A DNA stretch of 27,613 nucleotides. It comes from Pseudoneurospora amorphoporcata (taxonomy: Eukaryota; Ascomycota; Sordariomycetes; Sordariales; Sordariaceae). This document shows positions 8,664 to 20,992 of the stretch, in pieces. The notes beneath the pieces are model-generated. The model saw only the letters and a program-made list of their open reading frames with translations, was not told the origin of the DNA and made no database searches. The translations under genes were made by a program, and so were the position numbers. The stretch spans positions 1 through 27,613 of the forward strand of contig MU859363.1 of assembly GCA_033297205.1 (NCBI GenBank), read 5' to 3'. The first letter of the stretch is position 1. Each line of letters begins with the position of its first letter.

Positions 8664-11417
8664 ATGAAGACCGACTTCAAGTTTTCTAATTTACTGGGCA
8701 CAGTCTACTGCCAGGGCAATCTCTTGTTCAGCCCGGACGGTACCCATCTCTTCTCGCCCGTCGGCAACAGGGTGACTGTCTTCAACCTTGTCGAGTATGT
8801 TATGAGAATCCTATACTTGCCTGACGCATGGCTTGTGTAAGCTGGCTAACACGGTCGCAGTAACAAGTCATATACCCTTCCCTTCTCCCACCGAAAGAAC
8901 ATTGCGCGTATCGGCCTCACACCCCAGGGCAACCTCCTCCTTTCCGTCGACGAAGATGGCCAAGCTATCCTCACCAACGTGCCCCGGCGCGTAGTATTAT
9001 ACCACTTCTCCTTCAAGGCTCCAGTAACGGCTCTCTCCTTCTCGCCATCTGGGCGCCACTTCATTGTCGGGCTCGGCAGGAAAATCGAGGTCTGGCACGT
9101 TCCTTCGACACCCGACTCCAACGCCGACGGCGAGCTCGAATTCGCGCCCTTCGTTAAGCACCACACGCACGTTCAACACTTCGACGATGTCCGCCACATC
9201 GAGTGGTCCCACGATTCGCGATTCTTCCTCACATCTTCCAAGGATCTTACAGCAAGGATATGGAGTATAGATCAAGAGGAGGGCTTCACACCTACGGTTT
9301 TGTCCGGTCACAGGCAGGGAGTCATTGGTGCGTGGTTTTCCAAGGACCAGGAGACTATTTACACGGTCAGCAAGGACGGCGCCGTTTTCGACTGGCAATA
9401 TGTCGCGAAGCTCGGACAGGACGACGATATTGTGGACGATGACGACCTGAGGTGGAGGATTGTCAACAAGCACTACTTCATGCAGAACAGCGCCACCGTA
9501 CGATGCGCCGCCTTCCATCCCGAATCGAACTTGCTGGTCGCCGGTTTCTCGAACGGTATCTTTGGCCTCTACGAAATGCCCGACTTCAACATGATCCATA
9601 CTCTCAGCATCTCCCAGAACGAAATCGACTTTGTAACGATCAACAAGAGCGGCGAGTGGCTGGCGTTTGGTGCATCCAAGCTTGGTCAGCTGTTGGTGTG
9701 GGAGTGGCAGTCAGAGTCGTACATCCTCAAGCAGCAGGGCCATTTTGATTCGATGAACTCCCTCGTTTACTCTCCGGACGGTCAGCGAATTGTCACAGTT
9801 GCCGATGATGGAAAGATCAAGGTGTGGGATACGGAATCGGGATTCTGCATTGTCACTTTCACAGAGCACACTAGCGGTATCACTGCATGCGAGTTCTCCA
9901 AGAAGGGAAATGTCCTGTTTACCTCAAGTTTGGACGGTTCTATCAGGGCGTGGGACTTGATCAGATACAGAAACTTCAGGACTTTCACAGCACCCGAGAG
10001 GCTGTCGTTCTCTTGCATGGCTGTTGATCCTAGCGGCGAAATCGTGGCGGCTGGCTCCGTTGACTCTTTCGACATTCACATTTGGTCTGTCCAGACTGGA
10101 CAGCTCCTAGATCGTCTTTCGGGACACGAAGGGCCTGTATCATCTCTGGCTTTTGCACCTAACGGCGGTCTTCTTGTCAGTGGTTCTTGGGACCGCACGG
10201 CCCGTATCTGGTCCATCTTCAACCGCACACAAACAAGCGAGCCTCTCCAGCTCAACTCGGATGTTCTCGACATTGCTTTCAGGCCAGACTCTCTCCAGAT
10301 TGCCATCTCTACTCTTGACGGCAACCTGTCCTTCTGGTCGGTCTCGGAAGCTGAGCAACAAGCCGGTCTTGATGGGCGCAGAGATGTCTCTGGTGGTCGC
10401 AAGATCGGTGATCGCAGGACTGCGGCCAACGTTGCCGGTACCAAGGCTTTCAACACCATCAGATACAGCACAGATGGATCCTGCCTCTTGGCGGGCGGCA
10501 ACAGCAAGTATATCTGCTTGTACTCCGTCACCACCATGGTTCTCCTGAAGAAGTACACTGTGAGCGTCAACCTTTCGCTCCAGGGCACTCAGGAGTTCCT
10601 CAACAGCAAGCTTCTTACCGAGGCTGGGCCCCAGGGCCTCCTGGACGAGCAAGGCGAGGCTTCCGATTTCGAGGACAGGATAGACAGGTCGCTACCCGGC
10701 TCTAAGCGCGGCGATCCATCCGCGCGGAGGAAGAACCCCGAAGTGAGAGTAAACGGCGTCGCTTTCTCCCCGAACGGAAGTGCTTTCTGTGCCGCTTCCA
10801 CGGAAGGTCTTTTGATCTACAGCCTGGACACCACCATCCAGTTCGATCCCTTTGACCTGAACATGGAGATCACCCCCACCTCCACCCTGGCGGTGCTCGA
10901 GAAGGAGAAGGACTACCTAAAGGCTCTCGTCATGGCCTTCCGCCTGAACGAGGCCGGCCTGATCCAGCGTGTCTTCCAAGCCATCCCTTATACCGACATC
11001 CCTCTGGTTGTCGAGCAGTTTCCCAGCGTGTACGTCGCCAGGCTGCTGCGGTACGTTGCCGCCCAGACCGAGCAGAGCCCACACGTCGAGTTCTGTCTGC
11101 TGTGGATCAAGGCTCTGGTCGACAAGCACAGCGCGTGGCTGTCTGCCAACCGCGGCAAGATCGATGTCGAGCTTCGTGTTGTCGCGAGGGCTGTGTCCAA
11201 GATGAGGGATGAGATCAGGAAGTTGGCCGATGAGAACGTTTACATGGTTGATTACCTCCTCGGCCAGGCGAGCGCTGCTAAGGAGACGAATAACACCAGC
11301 AAGACCTTGGCGCTTGAGTGGGCTTCCGGCGCGGATGAGCAGCCGATGAGCTTGACCGATGTCATGCAGCAGGATGAGGGGAACGCCAGCGAAGACGAGT
11401 GGATCGGTTTGGAATAA
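8664..11417 (+). CDS. PWP2: Pwp2/Utp1, SSU processome WD40 protein
   Basis: Component of the UTP-B subcomplex of the U3 snoRNP/small-subunit processome, needed in the nucleolus for early processing of the 18S rRNA precursor. Exon 1 is 8664-8794; intron 8795-8860 (GTATGT...CAG, branch CTAAC) is 66 bp; exon 2 is 8861-11417. This gives 895 residues, close to the yeast protein (923). The N-terminus MKTDFKFSNLLGTVYCQGNL matches the family start, which fixes the initiation codon. A long run of WD40 repeats follows to about residue 650, with examples such as IKVWDTESGF, IRAWDLIRYRN, DIHIWSVQTGQLL and ARIWSIFNRT. The Utp12-type helical C-terminal domain is at about 730-840 (KALVMAFRLNEAGLIQRVF; HVEFCLLWIKALVDKH; VARAVSKMRDEIRKLADEN). 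The tail is acidic. No oddities seen. Confidence 0.95.
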
Positions 11418-11692
11418 ATAGGTGGTCCTAGGGTTTAGAAGTACTTTAGGATGTATTTTGTAACGGTAAGGAAGGAGGGTCAACTACTACATAGGATAGG
11501 CGCTGATATGGAAAATCGGGGTGCAACCGGCATTCTAGTTTATACATACTTTGTACAGATGATTTTGATACCAATTCATGGCAATAGAGAAAAGAGAGAG
11601 GATTTTGGGATACAAACAACGTACTGCTATACAACTCAGTGCTTTACCGTGCTCGACACATACGAGGACGTAAGCTCTGGTATGAAGCCTTC
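11418..11692. other. Short convergent intergenic region
   Basis: 275 bp between the stop codons of the PWP2 gene (+) and the DUF4243 gene (-). It should hold both 3' untranslated regions. No gene or strong hairpin seen. Confidence 0.5.
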
Positions 11693-13443
11693 CTACTCAA
11701 CATCCGGAATATCCCCCCACGCCTCATCAAACCCACAACTACGCACCCAATGCGGTCCTGGTGCGAGGACCGAGTCAACAATCAAGTGGTAGATCCTGTT
11801 CCAGTAGTCATCGTCTCTTGTCTGGTAATAGAGCTGGCAAATCCGTGCAGCTCTGGCCAACTTGATAGCATGACCATCGTCCTCAAAGAAGTGGAGGTTG
11901 GAGATGATTTCTGAAGAACCAGTCAGTCAGTAACAGTTCAAAGCCGAGCAGCGGAAGAGGGTGCTTTCATCAACTTACCTTCAGGAGTTCCGGATGCCTT
12001 CTTCTCCTTAGGCTGATAAGAAGTAATTGCATCAAGCGACAACTCGGGCGCTCCACGCGCCGCATACTGAACCAGATCCATCCTGATCTTCCACTCGAGA
12101 AGACGGACCTTTGTGTCGAGTGATATCCAATCTTGGGCATTGACGGTGGTGAAGAATGGTGCTGAGGTTACGTGGTGCCTATTATCGAGAATCATCAGTC
12201 AGTATCAGTCTTACCGTCTTGTCCAACTTCTCAAAGCCTACCTACCCCCTGAGTTCGGGGGCTCGCAACCAGCAAAATTAAAACAAAGGACAAAAACTCA
12301 CATCAAAAAGAAATCAAACCTCGGCCCCTTTTTCTCATGCCTCTTCACCAACGCCGCCGCGCTCGCCATAAACACCGCAGAGTCATGCATCTCTGCAGTC
12401 CTCTCCTGCAGTTCCTTCTCATTTGTCGCATTCACCTTGACCCTGCTTGCCAACTTTATGGCCTCCTCCTTAGCTCTAGCCAGAACTCCATCCCTGATTT
12501 TGTTGGAATCACTCATCCTCGCCGCTTTCGCCAGCTTTTCGTTTTGTCTCACTCCCTTCTCCAGCAGATCCAGAATCTTGCCCATATCCTCCTCTGCCCT
12601 GTCTTCCCTGGCTGCTTCCTCAGCAGGGAGAAGGTAAGTCCCGATATCATCCGCATGCACAGCAGCCTGCGCCAACCCCTCGGCTACGATCGCCGGCTGT
12701 TTCCACTCCAGTCCGTACATGAGCTGAATCAACGGGTGCAAGAACCCGCTGTATAGTCTAACCAACAAATTCTCCGCCTCGGGCGTGCCGCTGAAGAGGT
12801 ACGTGTTCACCACCTCCTCGTAGCGTCCCCCGCGGGAATCCATCTCCCGCTTGAAGAAGGCTAGGAAATCGGGGTAGTACTCTTCTTTTCCGCGATATTT
12901 GGGGTAATCCTCCTTCCAGTTTTGTATCAACAAATCTTCCCCATCCCCCTCCTTTGGCCGATGGTGATGTTCCGGCAAAACACGCCGTTGATACCCAGCA
13001 TTACCATCGTAAGCTTTCTGCAACGCCTCGGGTGGCGCAGAGGTCCCGTATAAGGCGAGAAGATGATGGGGAATGTGATTGTGGAAACCATCCTCGTTGA
13101 AAAAGACGTGGTGGTGGGCCATGTCGGCTTGAAGGAGGCGGGAGACGAGCGTGGAAGTTGGGGCGGTTTGAGGGGGGATGACGGGGCCGGTGTAGGTTGA
13201 CGGAAGAAAGGGAGAGGGGGAGGAGCCCCAGAGGCCGGTGGCGGAGGGGGGGATGGAGATGCGGTGGGGGGTTGCGGCTGCCCCTTCGGGTGAGGACTCG
13301 GGGGAGGAGAAGGACATCTTGCTGGCTGTGAGGTGAATACGTCGGGTGGTGATGATCGTCCTTGATGTTGGTAGTCTCGGAGAAATGTTGATGGCCTGGC
13401 GAAGGAGGGATGTCTTGGTCCCGGCCGAAGTGAAGGGGCGCAT
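11693..13443 (-). CDS. Questin oxidase-like (DUF4243) protein
   Basis: Member of the questin oxidase-like family, named after enzymes that oxidatively open anthraquinone rings in fungal polyketide pathways. Many members in housekeeping contexts have no known substrate. Exons on the minus strand are 13443-12302, 12178-11979 and 11910-11693; introns are 12179-12301 (GTGAGT...TAG) and 11911-11978 (GTAAGT...CAG, with CTGAC branch). The product is 519 residues. The hallmark His-rich motif HHVFFNEDGFHNHIPHHLLALYG is visible near residue 110, then PALQ-like EALQKAYDGNAGYQRR, the helical HPLIQLMYGLEWKQP region, and the spliced junction FDFFLMHHVTSAPFF shared by the family. The first 45 residues (Arg/Ser/Thr-rich, no Asp/Glu) look like a mitochondrial presequence. 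A second in-frame Met (MSFSSPES) could give a shorter, non-targeted form. Neighbours are housekeeping genes, not a polyketide cluster, so the biosynthetic role of named members should not be transferred. Confidence 0.85.
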
Positions 13444-14546
13444 TCACGGTGATTTGGGTTGAATGTCCGGGCCGGTGTGGTCAGGACCTTTAGGAAAGTT
13501 TCTCGAAAAATGGAGACATAGCTGAATTATATATGCTTTATAAAGCAGGTCGTCGTCGGAGACAAGTGTTGGTTATCTAATCCCGGAACGTTCGTTGTGT
13601 TGTATTGTGTTTCCACTTGATGGAGTATCACGAACCTGGTTGCTGTAGGTGTTCGCACATCAAGGTGTTCCGAAGTCCGAATGTGCCCGCCTATTATCGG
13701 TTCTCCCCGCACTTGAAGCACAAATCTTAGGTAATTGTTTTCAAACGCCGATGTGTAGGCTTATGTATACTGTTCTTTACAAATCGGATTAGAACTCTTG
13801 TTAGGGTGAAGTGAAATGAAGTCGAATTGGCCGAGCGTATGACGGCTACGTCATTGATCCCCTCTTAACCATCGAGCCATCCAAGCACACAAGAGCCCTC
13901 TTGGCTAGAGCTCCCTTTGTGACCACCAATTGAATCCTCCATCTTATTCCCACCCTACACTTCGTCTTTGCAGAGGCCTCGTATATACGATATATTATGA
14001 TTAAGTTTGCTATTCTATCTCATATTTTCTTTTTCCCAGAGTCATCTCATTGCTCCCTTCAGTTCCGTGCTTTCCGTCGTTACACCCCAACTGCATTATT
14101 TCCACCAGACATACATCTCCATCACATTCAACGTCAAGCATAAGTTCATAGCCAAAGCTGCCCACAACAATAGAGAGGATGCGGATGATGACCGCTTCCA
14201 AGCTTCACCAAAATGCCAGCAACAATCAAATCGTGGAGGAAGGCAAAAAAGCAACATGCGCTGTTCCTAACTACCTAAAAAACGGGTAGTAAAACCATCG
14301 ACCCATCCATTCATCCATCCATCAGTTGCCCCATTTGCCACGCTCCTGCCTGTATCCTGTCTAACCAAAAGTCCCAATTTCCGCCATTGTATATTTCTTC
14401 TTCTTGCTATTCTTCCTATTCTGTCTCCAGCTGAGTGTATATGTATATGCGTTATGCTGTAGCATTTGTCTATAGAAAAGGCACTTGATGGTGTGCTGTT
14501 AAGTGGTCCGGGTCCCTCCTCTTCGATTATTTTGGTAATTCTTCTT
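13444..14546. other. Intergenic region between two minus-strand genes
   Basis: Holds the promoter and 5' leader of the DUF4243 gene (near 13444-13800) and the 3' untranslated region of the phosphatase gene (near 14546-14280). A CATC-type microsatellite lies at about 14300-14322. The only open frames (13527-13721 minus, 14007-14270 plus) have no recognisable content. Confidence 0.5.
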
Positions 14547-14691
14547 CTACGCCTGACGTCGACTGGGGCTGCGGTTCATCTGTCTTCTTGAGGCCTGTTC
14601 CTTAATCAGTCGCTCAGAAGTGGCATCGTCATACCCAATGACTTGGGTGAGGTAGTAGTATCTGTTTTCGGCGTGTCAGCATGCATCATTT

Positions 14692-14727
<36 letters not shown>

Positions 14728-17700
14728 CTTCTCGCATCAGAGACTTAAAATAGGGGTGAACTCACTTCTCAGCATGCGCCTCCTTAGCCCTCAAGTCCTC
14801 CCACAACTGATGACACTCCATCCAAGCCTTGGCCCTCCTCGTAGGATCGATCCTCTTGACCAAGAACCTAAACCTGCCGCTTACCGGCCTGTGATCCGAC
14901 ACCCGCACCTCGTGTCTCTTGTAGTCCAACTGTTCTATCCTGCCCCTTCCGCGGTACAAGAGTCTGTCGCACCAGGCCGGGCTGCGCTTCTTCTCGCTTG
15001 AATCGTAGTTATCCGTTCCCACGTCGTATTTGTACGTAGGCGCGAACGTGATCGGGAGCTCGTCGAAAGCTCTCAGCCGGAACCCGGGATTTCTTCTCTT
15101 GGCCACAAGCAACTGGTCGCGCTCGAGCAGTTTTGTCAGGTTGCCCTGCTTGACTGCTGTTACTACCGTGTCACGGCTCATGGTGTCAATGCGGTAGTTG
15201 AGATCGCCATTCAGCACGCATAGCTCGTGGTCCAGAATCATGGTGCCGTCACCGCCGCCGACATAGCTGTCAATACGCACGGAAGGATCACGCTCGGATG
15301 GGAAGACGTTCGCATCGAGAATTGCGGCCACGTCGTTATGCCGCTGGTTGGCGCCTGATTGACCCGCAGCTAAATGGCAATTGATGAAGCAGAGCGAAGT
15401 ATCGTCAACCAGGAAGCGTACCACGATGGCACCCTTGTTGCCGTGCAGACCACCCAGTCCGCGCTTGACCTCGTTACTGCTGAGATTGCTGATGCGTCCG
15501 CGTAAGTCTGCCTTGACAAAGATACAGGTGAAGAGGCCGACCAGGGGAGCGGTGTGGAGGAGATGATACAAGTCGCCCTGCATGTAATCATCCAGACTGC
15601 GAATGAGGAAATCACGCCAATCGCGATATTGGTGGCTCATCCGCTCTTGGTCCGACCCTTCCTTCTTTTTGGGCTTCAGGAATCGCTTTGCTGTGGCTGT
15701 CTTGTCCTCCAGATCCACAAGTTCCTGGAATCCAAAGATAATGATGTCAGGAGAGTCGGCGGACTGAAGAAGATCCCTGAAGAAACTGGCGTCCGAATCG
15801 GAATATCGTAGACTGTGAGGAGTCGAAGCGCCCGCGTTCCACGTCATGATCAACACCTTCAGATTCTGGAACTCGCAGTACTCCACATCTTTCCTCTTCA
15901 TTTCGCCCTCGAGCCAGTCCTCCTGCAGCAGGGCGTCCCAAGTTCGTACCATGTTATCTGCTCCAAGAGAGACAACCTGATACCGGTCGAGCTTGTAGGA
16001 GCTTGACCGATCAGCGATCAACTTGATGACGGGGTTTTCGTGGGCGACCCATTCCTTCTTGATAGTCCACGGGGTTTGTGTCACGTCGTAAACAGTCACC
16101 TTGCCGTTGTTGTACCCGGCCCATAGGTACGAGCCGGCTGCGGCGAGTGAGTTGATCTTGTACTGGCTGACATTCATTATACACTGGCATGTATAGTCTT
16201 TGCTGGAGTAGACGCTGACTTTTCCATCGCTATGGCCGAAGTAGACCCTGTCCGGATCAGATGCCAGCAACGTTCCTGATATCACCTCGCCAGTATCTGG
16301 CTGACTTAGGGCCCTTAGAAGAACCTGAAACTGGGTCTTCCCGTCCACGGTGGGTTTGAAGATCCGAATGTCCTTGCCTGTCGCATACCATAGCTCGTCT
16401 CCCACTACCATCGAGAAGGTGTGACCTCTAGGTACTCGGAACGATTGGCTGGGTCCGCTGGAGAGGGTCGGCGTATGGCTCTCGTCTGGACCCCAGACAT
16501 TGAGGGCTCCGCTTTCGTCCAATGTCCATACTTCGTTAAAATGCCTGTATATCCTTATTATCTCATATCGGCCATGAGCATTTGGTAAACTGTCCGTGAT
16601 TCTCTGCGTGCCGATATCCGCCTCCAGCAACTCCCCAATATTGTTGCCGATCCACACCTTTGTGCCTTCGTCGTCGACGTGCGCCCCTGGCTTGAACATG
16701 ACCGCGGTTCCCTTTTGTCCTTCACCCATGGACAGGCTCATCCCGAGTTCGCCATCAAGGAAACTCCACACGCGTGTAAAACCGCCAGTGGTGCATACGA
16801 GTTCGCCGCACACATCAAGCATCCTAGTGTCGTACTTTGTGTAAATCTCGTGGACGCCCTTGCTGATGTACGGTTTGCTCCGGTTCGTGTTCGTTGGGTC
16901 AGGATATGCCATCGTAACGGTTGGCCCGGGGTTGGCTGTCCTGGATGAAGTGACTGGGACTACTTCAGGAATGCGTTCGGGGATGCGTTCGGGAATGCGA
17001 TCGTGAGTAGGAGCGCTAACCGGGGCTGGCGGTGCGCGGAATTCGTTAGGAATGCGGTTCGATGTCCTATCCACAGTCATGGACCTAACATGAGTTCTGG
17101 AGGGAATCGAAGGCTGGTGCTGAGTTGGTGTCGACACTATTCGTTTTTGCGATATGCTGCCGGGAGGGTTTGGATCCAAGTTCGTGTTAACACCCGGCCT
17201 TGGAGGGCGCGGTGGCGGCGCCATCATCATCATCCCATTGAGTGTGCGGCTTGTCTCTATGATGCTATGCGGGCGAGCTGGGAGTGCTGGCGGTTGGTTC
17301 CCGCCTGTCAGGTGTGGCGTTAATGGGCCCCTAACACTGCCATTTTCCTCTCCCCTGCCCCGCCTTTGTCGCGCTGCTGAAGGATGAAGGGGCGGTGATA
17401 CAAAGCCCACGTGCAAAGTCCGCGACCTCTGAAGTCCCTCCGGGTTTGGTTCCCTCTGTTGTTGTTGCGCTCTTGGTCGCGCGGGTAGCATCGGCGGGGA
17501 ATCGTCTTCGTCAGGTGTGCCATTGCTACTAGGCGGACTGCTGAAAGGCGAGATTCTTTCCGGGGTACGAGTCTTGATGTCCAAGGCTTGGCTTCTATCG
17601 ATCTGTACCGATGACCGCGAAGGAATTACAGGCTTTTCCGCCCTGTTAACGGGCGGTGGGACCGGTCTGGGCTTTTCAACGTCCCGGGGCCTCTGTAGTT

Positions 17701-18437
17701 CGCCCGATCGTCGAGGAGGGGGAGGGGACGGAGGCTGTGTAGCGGCAAGTCGAGGCGATCTTTGCGGATCGGAGGTAGCCGGTGTGATAGGGCGACTCGG
17801 TATCTTGAATTGCTTGGAAGCGGTGGCAGGTGACGCGGCTTTAACGAGCGAATCGGTCTGGAGGAAAGAAGGGCGCTCCCCAACTGCCACACTATCGACA
17901 TTGCGGCTCGGTGATGGTGATTGGGGCGGTTGAACATTGAGGGAAGGAGGCTGCGCCGGTCGAGGACCTAACGAGGATATCGGCGGAGGCACGGAACGGA
18001 TTGGCGAGCTAGAATAACCAGTACTCGCGACACTGACACCGGTGAACTGCGGCTGTAGACTCGGAATATTCGCTCTGTCCTTGGGTCTCGTCGGGATGGC
18101 GGGGGGTTCGCGTGCCCCTGAAGGACTCGGGTCCCGTAGCCGATCGGGCTTGGGCGCAGGGGATGTCGTTCTGGCGCTGGAACCGGATGATTGCTGGGCG
18201 TCGCCAGCCTTGTTCATGTTTTCGAATTTCGCCAGGAGCGACGAGACTGGTTTCTAGTGCAGCGGTCAGCCAGCCTGTCCTTTTATGTCGCTCGCCGCCT
18301 CCACGGCATCCGGTGTCCGACGGCTATAGCGGCCGGCGCCCGGGTCCGGATCCGGAAGAGGGGGAACCTCCGGAGACGGGATAGACACTCACAAGGGATG
18401 AGCCATCAGGCCCATCTTTGCTGGCCGGAGGGTCCAT
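14547..18437 (-). CDS. Inositol polyphosphate 5-phosphatase with N-terminal WD40-like domain
   Basis: Removes the 5-phosphate from phosphoinositides and/or soluble inositol phosphates. Exons on the minus strand are 18437-18393, 18253-14766 and 14661-14547; introns are 18254-18392 (GTGAGT...TAG) and 14662-14765 (GTGAGT...CAG). The product is 1215 residues. The small first exon joins to give KPVSSLLAKFENMN, a well-conserved start in fungal members, which is why I prefer 18437 over the ATG at 18217. Residues from about 30 to 450 are Pro/Ser/Arg-rich and probably disordered. Residues 475-800 form a WD40-like propeller (CGELVCTTGGFTRVWSF; YLWAGYNNGKVTVYDV). The catalytic domain spans about 810-1145: TWNAGAS (817), FGFQELVDL (853), GNKGAIVVR (951), CHLAAGQ (971), NGDLNYRID (1028), PAWCDRLLYRG (1105), SDHRPVSGRF (1133). 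All key catalytic motifs are intact. There is no Sac1 domain, unlike yeast Inp51-53; the layout resembles the WD40-5-phosphatases of plants and fission yeast. The C-terminal tail ends SRRQA. Confidence 0.93.
14694..14727. repeat. 34-base T homopolymer inside the last phosphatase intron
   Basis: A run of 34 T on the plus strand, which is poly(A) in the transcript. It lies in intron 14662-14765, well upstream of the branch-like CTGAC near 14680, so it should not destroy splicing. Homopolymers this long are length-unstable and prone to sequencing error. Confidence 0.9.
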
Positions 18438-19170
18438 GACGGCGGCGAAGGCGGAAGATCAACCGAGACGAGCAGCAGCAAGCTCGGGGTTGCTGTGCCC
18501 ATCCATATACTATCCACGACAACCGGTGGACTCTTTCATCAGACTCGGACCTCGAACCGGGGTTCTAGGCGGACATGGGCACGGGCGGAGACCGGAGACG
18601 GTGGGGAGGGGATGGAATAACGAGCGTTGTAAGGCCGAAGCTGTCGCGAGGCGCGTTGGCTCTGGGGTCTGGATTGGCGCAAGAAAAATAAACCAAAAAT
18701 TGAGTGAAAATGAAGGACCGTGGTAGACCGTTTGGCGCAGAGCCCAACACTGAGAGAAATCGATTTCAACAGTCTGGGAGGAACGACGGGCGGCCCGGTT
18801 GGGATGCGTCTGCTTGGGTTGACTTTGTGTGGATTGCTCCTGGCGCTGTTTGGCAGCTGGAGATGGATGACAATCTCTCCCCTGTCGTCGGACGGTGGGG
18901 GATCTGGGGGGGTGCACCTCACTTTTGGGGCTGTGTCCGGCTCGTGTTTGCAGGCTGTTTGGAGATGACGATGCCCTGTGGACTCGCCGTTTTGGGGGGC
19001 TGGGCCGACTGCGAACCGGCTGCCTTCTGTTGGTCGTCGAAGTACCTACCTAATAGGTGTTTGAAGGTCGAGACTAGACGCTGAAGATCAGCGGGGCCCA
19101 AGGGGTACTGCAATCACAACCTGGAAACAGGGGCAGGTACCAAGCGGAAGGTAGAGGTACGTATACATCA
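18438..19170. other. Promoter and leader region of the phosphatase gene
   Basis: GC-rich stretch with overlapping open frames on both strands (for example 18418-18726 plus, 18510-18922 minus, 18704-19084 plus). None has a family motif and they shadow one another, so I do not call them genes. It ends with ACCTACCTAATAGGT-type short motifs near 19043-19060 and gives way abruptly to AT-rich DNA at about 19170. Confidence 0.5.
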
Positions 19171-19866
19171 ACCCTAGTTTAATTGTTAGCGCTTTACTCG
19201 TCCTATATTTTCTTATAAGGGGGTTTGCAAGGTAGGATACGTCTATTTACACTATTTAATTAATTAAAATTGCCTAATTTTAAAGTAAGAAAGATTTAAT
19301 AGAAGTACTCGCGTATAACCTATTTAACCTCTTATTCTAGCATAAGATCACTAGAATTACCTAAAAACCGATCCTTACTTTCTATAATAAATAAAGTTAG
19401 AGGGTATTCACAACCTATTTACAAGTTATTTACAATAGATTTACAGCAATCTAATAAATTAAATTAATTAAATTTTAAAATTACAACTTAAAATTATAAA
19501 CAAATTATAATTTTTTAACTAAATTATAAATTTGAGTAAAAATTACTTGAATTACTTCTTTAAGCTTACTATACTTAAAAAGGCTTACAAATACTAAATT
19601 TCGACTCGAAACGACGAAATTTAAAACTTCAAAATAAAAATTTATTCGCTATATAAATTACTATAACGACTATATACGCTAATTAAATGTTTATTATATA
19701 TAACCTTCCCTTTGTTATATATATAACCCTTCTTCTTTACTCTTATATGCTCTTTTAATCTTACCTTCTTTTATATTCTTTTACTAACTTTCTTTTTAAT
19801 ACTCTGCTAATTCCTTTAAAATTTTAACTCTCTCTAACTTCAATAAGATTAATACTATAATTATAA
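19171..19866. other. AT-rich, probably RIP-mutated DNA
   Basis: Dense in TA steps and stop codons, with no usable open frame. This is the left end of the second repeat block. No protein relic could be read in any frame. Confidence 0.6.
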
Positions 19867-20297
19867 TATAATAAGAGAATGTCTTTTCGGACTGTAGCAA
19901 ATGTCTTTTCGTACTGTTGTTAAATTCTATAACTAGGTATAACTTAGCCAAATGTAAAGGCACGAGAACGATTGTAGTATTAGAATTTTTATTATTTTTT
20001 TGCGCTTTTTACACACCTAGCGCGGGGACCTTGACGTAGAGTATAGTAAAGAAGTAGGAACAAGATAGAAATTTAGCTAAAAGATTCTTTCTTTTTATTT
20101 CTTCGTCCAACGCAAAGCTTAATGAGCAGTAGCTATTACGCCGTAGATACTGTCTTATAGAGTAAAAAATATAAAAAATTCTAATACTATTTTTATTCTT
20201 ATACAGTTATAAATAGCTAAGTTATACCTAGTTATAGAATTTAGCGACAGTACGAAAAGACATTTGCTACAGTCCGAAAAGACCTTCTCTATAATAA
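19867..20297. mobile_element. 415-bp TIR element (MITE-like) with 8-bp target duplication
   Basis: The element itself is 19875-20289. It is bounded by the perfect 8-bp repeat TATAATAA at 19867-19874 and 20290-20297. The TIRs are about 74 bp with three mismatches, starting GAGAATGTCTTTTCGGACTG on the left. The motif AATGTCTTTTCG(G/T)ACTG occurs twice in each TIR, 22 bp apart. The interior (about 265 bp) has no coding potential. An 8-bp duplication points to the hAT group or another superfamily with that signature; a MITE is a non-autonomous derivative. Confidence 0.85.
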
Positions 20298-20408
20298 TAT
20301 TATTAACGACGATGAGAACTTTGTTTACGCTAGCGATTTAAATTATAATTGTAGTAAATATAATTCGAATACTAATATTATAACCCTACTGCATAATATA
20401 TATATTTT

Positions 20409-20712
20409 CCTAATGTCACAGGTCTGGCGCCTAGTACTAGCATCTGGCACACAGTTGGCCAGACGACGAGTGCCAGCAAGGCACTGGCAAGCCCAGAGCT
20501 CGTTGGTCCCCTCCAGCCTCCATACGATTACATACTTAGACTGTAGGGCTGCCTCAGGTAGTCAGGCATCTATACCAGCGCACGGCCTTAAAGAATAGGC
20601 GACAAGGTCCGCCCTACAGGCTAGTCTTTCTTCTCTTTTCTTCTCGTAGAACCTTAATTGATTATCCTAGTGTCAGCACCTACGTACCGCTCTGCTGTCC
20701 CCTTATACCTAA
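20409..20712. mobile_element. Solo LTR, copy A (294 bp), lightly mutated
   Basis: The repeat itself is 20414-20707. It starts TGTCACAGGTC and ends CCCCTTATA, where copy B ends CCCCTTACA, so the terminal CA has probably become TA. It is flanked by the perfect 5-bp duplication CCTAA (20409-20413 and 20708-20712). It is much richer in G and C than its surroundings and than copy B at 22073-22384, suggesting it has largely escaped RIP. No internal retrotransposon sequence is attached, which is what LTR-LTR recombination leaves behind. The open frame at 20413-20598 inside it is incidental. Confidence 0.8.
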
Positions 20713-20992
20713 TAACTAACTTTTAGCACGCTACCTATACTATTATATTTAATTAATAATTAAGCTTTTAAATTCGTTTATATATTATTTATTACTAATT
20801 ATTAATTGTAATACTTTATTTACAATCGTCGTTACTAATGTAAAACCCCCTATCGTTGCTATTACTAAATATTAATATATCTTTCTTATTATCTATTAAT
20901 ATTACTAAATTATCCTTTATAAAAAGACCGTCTTCTAAAAAAAGAAAAATAACAGTTACTATATATAAAGAGCGTATTATTTATAAGGTACT

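Noticed and set aside
13830..13890. Possible tRNA, from TGGCCGAGCG on plus and TGGCTCGATGGTTAAG on minus
   Set aside because: No matching T arm or acceptor stem can be paired on either strand.
18418..19113. Several 80-135-codon frames upstream of the phosphatase
   Set aside because: They overlap one another on both strands in GC-rich promoter DNA and none carries a recognisable domain.
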